From Acidobacteriota bacterium (GTDB lineage Bacteria > Acidobacteriota > UBA6911 > RPQK01 > JADFOI01), in assembly GCA_029942065.1 (NCBI GenBank), contig JAPYTY010000099.1, positions 1 to 5,876 on the forward strand: DNA of 5,876 nt. Reading direction: 5' to 3'. The notes beneath the pieces are model-generated. The model was not told the DNA's origin, made no database searches, and was given only the letters and a program-made list of their open reading frames with translations. The number at the start of each line of letters is the position of its first letter. The first letter of the stretch is position 1. The position numbers and the translations under genes were made by a program. Positions 1-3,577 of the stretch are shown piece after piece.

Positions 1-1
1 G

Positions 2-469
2 GAATGGATCAGCCAGGCGGCCCGGCTCCTGCCCACCTGGAGCTTTGTTTTTATTGGTCCTCGCCAGACCAACGTTTCTCGCTTGGAGGCACTACCCAAC
101 GTGCATTTCCTGGGGCCGCGACCCTACAATCTACTGCCGGAGTATCTGCGTGGATTCGATGTGGCTACGGTTCCGTTTACCTCCAACCAGGTAACGCTGA
201 GAGCTAGTCCCATCAAGTTCTATGAGTATCTGGCGGCTGGTATTCCGGTCGTGGCTACACGACTTCCGGATCTTGAGCCACTGGCCGAATTCGCTCATCT
301 CGTTACAAGTGCGGAAGAATTCACCTCAGCATTGCAGCAGGCAGTTTCTCAAGATACCCCTGAATCCCGCCAGCGCCGTGTGAAAGAATCCCGAAGACAT
401 TCGTGGGAAGCACGCTATGTTCAGCTGGATGCTGTGATAGAGAACATTGCCGGAAACAGGTTTCGGTGA
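2..469 (+). CDS. GT4-type glycosyltransferase, C-terminal fragment (5' end outside window)
   Basis: This is the last 155 residues of a glycosyltransferase whose N-terminal acceptor-binding domain lies before the window. The frame is open from base 2 to the TGA at 467-469. The visible part is a GT-B C-terminal, nucleotide-sugar-binding domain. It has a beta strand ending in FVFIGPR (15-21 of the fragment), then NVHFLGPRPYNLLPEYL (33-49), an acidic-hydrophobic strand FDVATVPF (52-59), and the motif SPIKFYEYLAAGIPVV (69-84). That last motif is the version of the GT4 donor site with a conserved E (E75) in YEYLAAG. The first glutamate of a classical EX7E motif is replaced by R67, which I recall being absent in related exopolysaccharide GT4 proteins too. 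It would transfer a sugar from a nucleotide donor to a lipid-linked glycan on the cytoplasmic side of the membrane. Donor and linkage cannot be told. An internal TTG at 83 is not a credible start because homologous-looking sequence continues upstream. The fold call is firm; the substrate is unknown. Confidence 0.88.
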   Translation, partial: EWISQAARLLPTWSFVFIGPRQTNVSRLEALPNVHFLGPRPYNLLPEYLRGFDVATVPFTSNQVTLRASPIKFYEYLAAGIPVVATRLPDLEPLAEFAHLVTSAEEFTSALQQAVSQDTPESRQRRVKESRRHSWEARYVQLDAVIENIAGNRFR

Positions 470-515
470 GAGTAGTCTGACCTGGGGAGTCATGGCGTTT
501 GGTTAAAGAACTTTG

Positions 516-1427
516 ATGAAAACAAAAGGACATCCGTTACACGAGAAGCGGGCAGCTTTAACCGTGTTCCGAGGGATCTTCCGGAATCTCATCTTGTCCT
601 CCTCATCCGTATTGTGTCATTTGACAGGTCAAATGACACCTCTTCTCAAGAAAGACAGAGTACAGTTTCTACACTTGCACGATGTATTCGCAGATGAGGA
701 AACAGCCTTTCGGAGATTTTTACAACGATTGAGTCAAAAACACGTTTTTATCAGTTACTCTGAAGCGGTTAATAGGATCCGGAATGGGGGAATCAATCGA
801 CCCTACCTGTGTCTCAGCTTCGACGATGGGTTCAAGAGCTGCCTGCGAGCAGCCGAGATCATGAAACAACTTGGAATCAAGGGGTGTTTTTTTCTGTGCT
901 CATCAATGATCGGGGAAACAGATCACGAACGAATCAAGGAGTTCTGTGCCAAAAAACTGTTGGTCTGCCCCAATGAGTTTCTATCATGGGATGACGTGGA
1001 GCAACTCCTGGAGCAAGGGACTGAGATCGGAAGCCACACCTCCAGTCACCCAAATATGAGCAGGCTATCAAACGACGAACTGTCGAAGGAAATTTTTCAG
1101 GCTCGCGAAGTATTGGGCCGAAAGGTCGGGGCTGTTAAGCATTTCTCCTGGCCTTTTGGTCGATTCTCCGATTTTAGCGCTGTTGCCGCGAAGACCGTCT
1201 TCGAGGCAGGGTTTGAGTCGTGTGCATCGGGGGTTAGAGGCTGCCATGTGGCTCGCTCGGAAGGGACGCTTGATCTTTGCATAAGAAGAGACCACATCGT
1301 CGCCACCTGGCCGCTGTCTCACGTTTTGTACTTGATGGCGAGAAACAGCCAAAAGGCCTCTGCAAGTAGCAACCAGTGGCCGAAAGAGTGGGAAGACACG
1401 CTTAGGGATCAATCGTCGTGCGGATAG
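516..1427 (+). CDS. NodB-type polysaccharide deacetylase (carbohydrate esterase 4-like)
   Basis: A 303-residue predicted metal-dependent de-N-acetylase (or de-O-acetylase) of a sugar in the polysaccharide pathway. Numbered from ATG 516, NodB motif 1 is LSFDDG with D103 and D104 (catalytic base and metal ligand). Motif 2 is SHTSSHP with the metal-binding histidines H174 and H178. Motif 3 is seen as SWPFGR (211-216), and a late IRRDHI segment lies near 256-261. The region before motif 1, FLHLHDVF around 51-58, matches the strand-His pattern typical of this group. No signal peptide is evident: residues 1-40 are basic, then mildly hydrophobic (FRNLILSSSSVLCHLTG), so a cytosolic or membrane-associated enzyme is more likely than a secreted one. 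An in-frame TAA at 504 limits the start to TTG 513, ATG 516 or the later ATG 633. ATG 516 is preferred, although the ribosome site (AAAGAA at 505-510) is weak. The 3' end overlaps the formyltransferase by 10 bases. The exact substrate is inferred only from context. Confidence 0.88.
   Translation: MKTKGHPLHEKRAALTVFRGIFRNLILSSSSVLCHLTGQMTPLLKKDRVQFLHLHDVFADEETAFRRFLQRLSQKHVFISYSEAVNRIRNGGINRPYLCLSFDDGFKSCLRAAEIMKQLGIKGCFFLCSSMIGETDHERIKEFCAKKLLVCPNEFLSWDDVEQLLEQGTEIGSHTSSHPNMSRLSNDELSKEIFQAREVLGRKVGAVKHFSWPFGRFSDFSAVAAKTVFEAGFESCASGVRGCHVARSEGTLDLCIRRDHIVATWPLSHVLYLMARNSQKASASSNQWPKEWEDTLRDQSSCG
614..639. repeat. Perfect 12-bp inverted repeat inside the deacetylase gene
   Basis: The left arm GTGTCATTTGAC (614-625) and right arm GTCAAATGACAC (628-639) are exact reverse complements, separated by the two bases AG. 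The next outward pair (T613/C640) does not match, so the arms end there. The repeat lies about 100 bases inside the deacetylase reading frame and encodes part of LCHLTGQMT. An alternative in-frame ATG (633) sits in the right arm. In DNA it resembles a two-fold symmetric operator; in RNA it could form a stem of about 11 bp with a CAGG loop. No T-run follows, so it is not a rho-independent terminator. No second copy was seen in the window. Confidence 0.9.
1404..1408 (+). promoter_or_regulatory. Ribosome binding site deciding the GTG start of the formyltransferase
   Basis: AGGGA ends 9 bases before the GTG at 1418. The protein starting there enters a Rossmann-type first strand at once (MRIVILTSSELGF), which fits the family's usual N-terminus. 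This supports GTG 1418, inside the end of the deacetylase gene, over any later start. Confidence 0.6.
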
Positions 1428-2224
1428 TTATTCTAACTAGTTCAGAGCTCGGCTTTGCGTCTCTCTGTCTTCCGGTTCTGGCAGACGATTCCAAAATTCA
1501 GATTGTCCTGATTGTGCAGAACGAAGGGAAGGTTCTCAAGCCACTGAAAACCAGGAAACGTCAGCTCAAAAAAACAATGAAAATAGGGATCCTGGGAGCC
1601 CTAAATGGAGTTCGCATCCGAAGTTGGTTCAGAAAAGATGTCAACAGGATCATGAATGTGAAAAGACTCGACAAGGTAGCTCGCTGCTTGGGAATCCGCC
1701 TCGAGAGGACTCCCTCTATCAACATTCAAAGGACAATGGACCTTTTCAAGGAAATGGACGCCGACTTGGGACTGTCTCTTGGAAACGGCTATATAGGCTC
1801 GAAGGTGTTTTCAATTCCCAGGTTGGGAATGATTAATGTGCACCACGAAATTTTGCCTCAATTCCGGGGAGCCGCAAGCACTATTTGGCAGATTTATGAA
1901 GGTTCCATGGAAACGGGCTATGCCATCCATCAAATTGACCGAAAAATCGACACAGGCAATATCTTGTACCAGGAGAGAATGCCCATTGAGCTGAAGCCAA
2001 CTCTCCGCCAAACGGTCACTCATAATTACGCGCGGGCCCTCAAATCAAGCAGTGAGAGCCTGCTGGAAGTCGTCAATCACTTTCCGGAACTTGCAGCTAA
2101 CTCCAAACCGCAAGGGATCGGTCGGTCCTTTACGACGCCGACGTTTTGGCAATTTCTTCGGATGGTTCGGCAACATCGAAGACTTGTCCAGGAGAACCGT
2201 GGTAGTGGGGCTGGGATCTTGTGA
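1418..2224 (+). CDS. Formyltransferase, probably sugar N-formyltransferase
   Basis: A 268-residue protein of the formyltransferase fold (the fold of PurN, methionyl-tRNA formyltransferase and sugar N-formyltransferases), expected to move a formyl group from N10-formyl-tetrahydrofolate to an amine in the cytosol. Residues 1-35 form the first Rossmann strand and helix. The catalytic segment GMINVHHEILPQFRGA (137-152) gives N140 and H142, and IDRKIDTGNIL (173-183) gives D178. The N-x-H...D spacing equals that of the classical triad as I recall it for PurN (N106, H108, D144). Residues 38-90 form a strongly basic stretch between the first strand and the catalytic core. The protein ends soon after the core, without the C-terminal tRNA-binding domain of methionyl-tRNA formyltransferase. 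Together with the glycan-gene setting this argues for an amino-sugar acceptor. It overlaps the deacetylase upstream by 10 bases and the next glycosyltransferase by 4 (GTGA), so translation is probably coupled. Triad and fold are seen; the sugar acceptor is inferred. Confidence 0.85.
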   Translation: MRIVILTSSELGFASLCLPVLADDSKIQIVLIVQNEGKVLKPLKTRKRQLKKTMKIGILGALNGVRIRSWFRKDVNRIMNVKRLDKVARCLGIRLERTPSINIQRTMDLFKEMDADLGLSLGNGYIGSKVFSIPRLGMINVHHEILPQFRGAASTIWQIYEGSMETGYAIHQIDRKIDTGNILYQERMPIELKPTLRQTVTHNYARALKSSSESLLEVVNHFPELAANSKPQGIGRSFTTPTFWQFLRMVRQHRRLVQENRGSGAGIL

Positions 2225-3399
2225 ATACTTCTACACGAAAGAAGGTGATCCGGGTTCTCATTGATGCCACTTCTGCACGGGAGGGAGGAGGATTGACGGT
2301 TGTCCGCAACCTCATTCCGGCGCTCGCAACACAAGATCGAGAATATGAATATCATGTGTTGCTATCGACCCGATACCAGTCTTCCCTGAGTGGTAGTTTG
2401 CCGAAAAAGGTGAAGTTGATTGATACCCAACTTCCCGCCACTCCGGCTATTCGCCGCCAACTTTACCTCCAGGCTACCCTTCCAAAGATTCTCCGCACGG
2501 GAAATTTCGATTTGGCATTGTCGATGTCGGAAATTGGAGCGATCCAATCCCACTGTCCGTCCGTGGTACTTGTGCACAACGCGAAGCACTACGCCCCGTT
2601 TTCTACATTTCGAAAATTTCGAAACCGTCTTGGCTTTGTGACCTCGTACTTGCCGCGTCACCTTTTCGTATGTCTAGCTCTGCGTCATGCAAGTTGGCTC
2701 ATCTTTGTCTCGGAGGCCCTTAGAAAAGATGTGACAAACCGTCTGCGATTGGATTTGGACAGGACCTCGGTTATTCATCATGGGTTGAGCGAGACGTTCA
2801 GAAGGGAAGATGGATTGGGTGAAGTTGACTTGAATCCTGAATGGCATCCATACCTGCTGTCTGTTTCCACCTTGGCTCATCATAAGAATTACAGTACCTT
2901 GTTTAAGGCTTTCGCCCAGCTGGTCAATATGAACGACGGCCCGGATCTTTACCTGGTGATTGCGGGATCCATCGATACTAACCTCCAGCTTCACAGTTCC
3001 CTGATGGCCGAATCGGATTCTCTAGGAATTACTAAAAGAATTCGCTTTCTGGGCCGGGTCGAATTTAACCATATGCCATCCTTATACAGAGGCGCACTGG
3101 CGTTTATCTCTCCCTCGCATCTGGAAAGCTTCGGCCTGCCTTTGATAGAAGCAATGGCTTCCGGTGTGCCGGTCCTCGTATCTGATCTTCCAGTTTGCCG
3201 AGAAATTTGTGGAGATGCGGCACGCTATTTTTCGCCTGACCAGGCGGGTACCATCGTGGATCATCTCTTGGAACTTATGCGCGACCCGGTAGTGCGGGAG
3301 ACGATGATCGGCAACGGCCTAAGGCGGGCAAATGATTTCTGTTGGTCTCGGACGGCAAAGCAATTCACGGATGTGTTTGAGAAGGTAGAGAGAGGCTAA
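2221..3399 (+). CDS. GT4 family glycosyltransferase, full length
   Basis: A complete 392-residue retaining-type GT-B glycosyltransferase expected at the cytoplasmic face of the membrane, adding one sugar to a growing glycan. The N-terminal domain opens with a strand RVLIDAT (11-17) and the glycine loop EGGG (21-24), then VVLVHN (115-120) and IFVSEALRKD (161-170), all usual GT4 landmarks. The C-terminal domain begins near YLLSVSTLAHHKNYSTL (211-227), where K222 matches the basic residue that contacts donor phosphate in this family. It continues with IRFLGRV (274-280) and SHLESFGLPLIEAMASGVPVL (299-319), in which E302 and E310 form an intact EX7E motif. Length is normal for the family. The GTG start overlaps the formyltransferase stop as GTGA, with GGGA at 2213-2216 as a possible ribosome site. 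A later in-frame GTG at 2245 would remove little and has no better site. The sugar donor cannot be assigned from sequence. Confidence 0.92.
   Translation: MNTSTRKKVIRVLIDATSAREGGGLTVVRNLIPALATQDREYEYHVLLSTRYQSSLSGSLPKKVKLIDTQLPATPAIRRQLYLQATLPKILRTGNFDLALSMSEIGAIQSHCPSVVLVHNAKHYAPFSTFRKFRNRLGFVTSYLPRHLFVCLALRHASWLIFVSEALRKDVTNRLRLDLDRTSVIHHGLSETFRREDGLGEVDLNPEWHPYLLSVSTLAHHKNYSTLFKAFAQLVNMNDGPDLYLVIAGSIDTNLQLHSSLMAESDSLGITKRIRFLGRVEFNHMPSLYRGALAFISPSHLESFGLPLIEAMASGVPVLVSDLPVCREICGDAARYFSPDQAGTIVDHLLELMRDPVVRETMIGNGLRRANDFCWSRTAKQFTDVFEKVERG
2607..2624 (+). repeat. Two tandem copies of ATTTCGAAA inside the glycosyltransferase
   Basis: The 9-base unit ATTTCGAAA occurs twice in direct succession (2607-2615, 2616-2624). 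Each copy contains the palindrome TTTCGAAA. In frame it encodes a repeated F-R-K / F-R-N pattern near residues 130-134. The unit length is a multiple of three, so the frame is kept. It may simply reflect codon choice for a basic patch. Confidence 0.8.
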
Positions 3400-3402
3400 T
3401 GT

Positions 3403-3408
3403 GAGGTG
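3403..3408 (+). promoter_or_regulatory. Strong ribosome binding site before a possible small ORF
   Basis: GAGGTG is an exact match to the core anti-Shine-Dalgarno complement, placed four bases before ATG 3413. A second purine-rich stretch, GAGAGG at 3390-3395, lies five bases before GTG 3401 in the same frame. Both sit where no start for any recognised gene is found, which supports a small translated ORF between the glycosyltransferase and the oxidoreductase. Confidence 0.45.
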
Positions 3409-3412
3409 TCGC

Positions 3413-3577
3413 ATGGTAAGAGGGAGAGATGACGGACGGCTGATATCTACAGATAGCCTGTTCCAGACGTTGGAAGCCTTTGGCGTCAACGTTTCCCAAA
3501 AATTCGTGAATCGGTCTATGCAGACTGGTCGTGCCGAATGGTTTGTTAGTTTCCAATACATCAAGGTCGCGAAATGA
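3413..3577 (+). CDS. Possible small protein of 54 residues (58 from GTG 3401), unrecognised
   Basis: I do not recognise this product. The frame is open from GTG 3401 (one base after the glycosyltransferase stop) or ATG 3413 to the TGA at 3575-3577. It thus fills the whole 174-base gap, and its stop overlaps the next gene's start as ATGA. The other joints of this run overlap similarly. ATG 3413 is preferred because GAGGTG lies just upstream. The product starts MVRGRDDGRLISTDSLFQTL, is basic and arginine-rich at its N-terminus, and has a mixed hydrophobic C-terminal half (RAEWFVSFQYIKVAK). It has no signal peptide, transmembrane segment or cysteine motif. Codons from about 3460 on look like those of neighbouring genes. 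It could be a real small protein, a leader that couples translation, or the remnant of a decayed gene. An open frame of this length can arise by chance, so confidence is moderate. Confidence 0.4.
   Translation: MVRGRDDGRLISTDSLFQTLEAFGVNVSQKFVNRSMQTGRAEWFVSFQYIKVAK
3563..3566 (+). promoter_or_regulatory. Ribosome binding site of the two-domain oxidoreductase
   Basis: AAGG ends seven bases before ATG 3574. In the same frame a TAG at 3547-3549 lies upstream, and no ATG, GTG or TTG occurs between it and 3574, so the start is well fixed. Confidence 0.55.

Noticed and set aside
4..207. + strand open frame of 67 codons at the left end
   Set aside because: The overlapping frame from base 2 carries the glycosyltransferase motifs; this one shows none.
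450..466. Hairpin at the end of the first glycosyltransferase gene as a terminator
   Set aside because: Only five bases pair cleanly (GAAAC/GTTTC around AG), extension needs a bulge, and no T-run follows, so there is no support for a terminator.
621..626. TTGACA as a possible -35 promoter element
   Set aside because: It is an exact -35 match, but it is part of the palindrome, and at 16 to 18 bases downstream there is only TTCTCA, TCTCAA or CTCAAG, none like a -10 box.
887..893. Runs of seven T (887-893 and 5790-5796) as terminators or slippage sites
   Set aside because: They encode phenylalanines in conserved-looking protein segments, and no hairpin precedes them; runs of this length are ordinary.
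1418..2224. Methionyl-tRNA formyltransferase
   Set aside because: The catalytic triad is shared, but the C-terminal tRNA-binding domain is missing and the gene sits between glycan genes.
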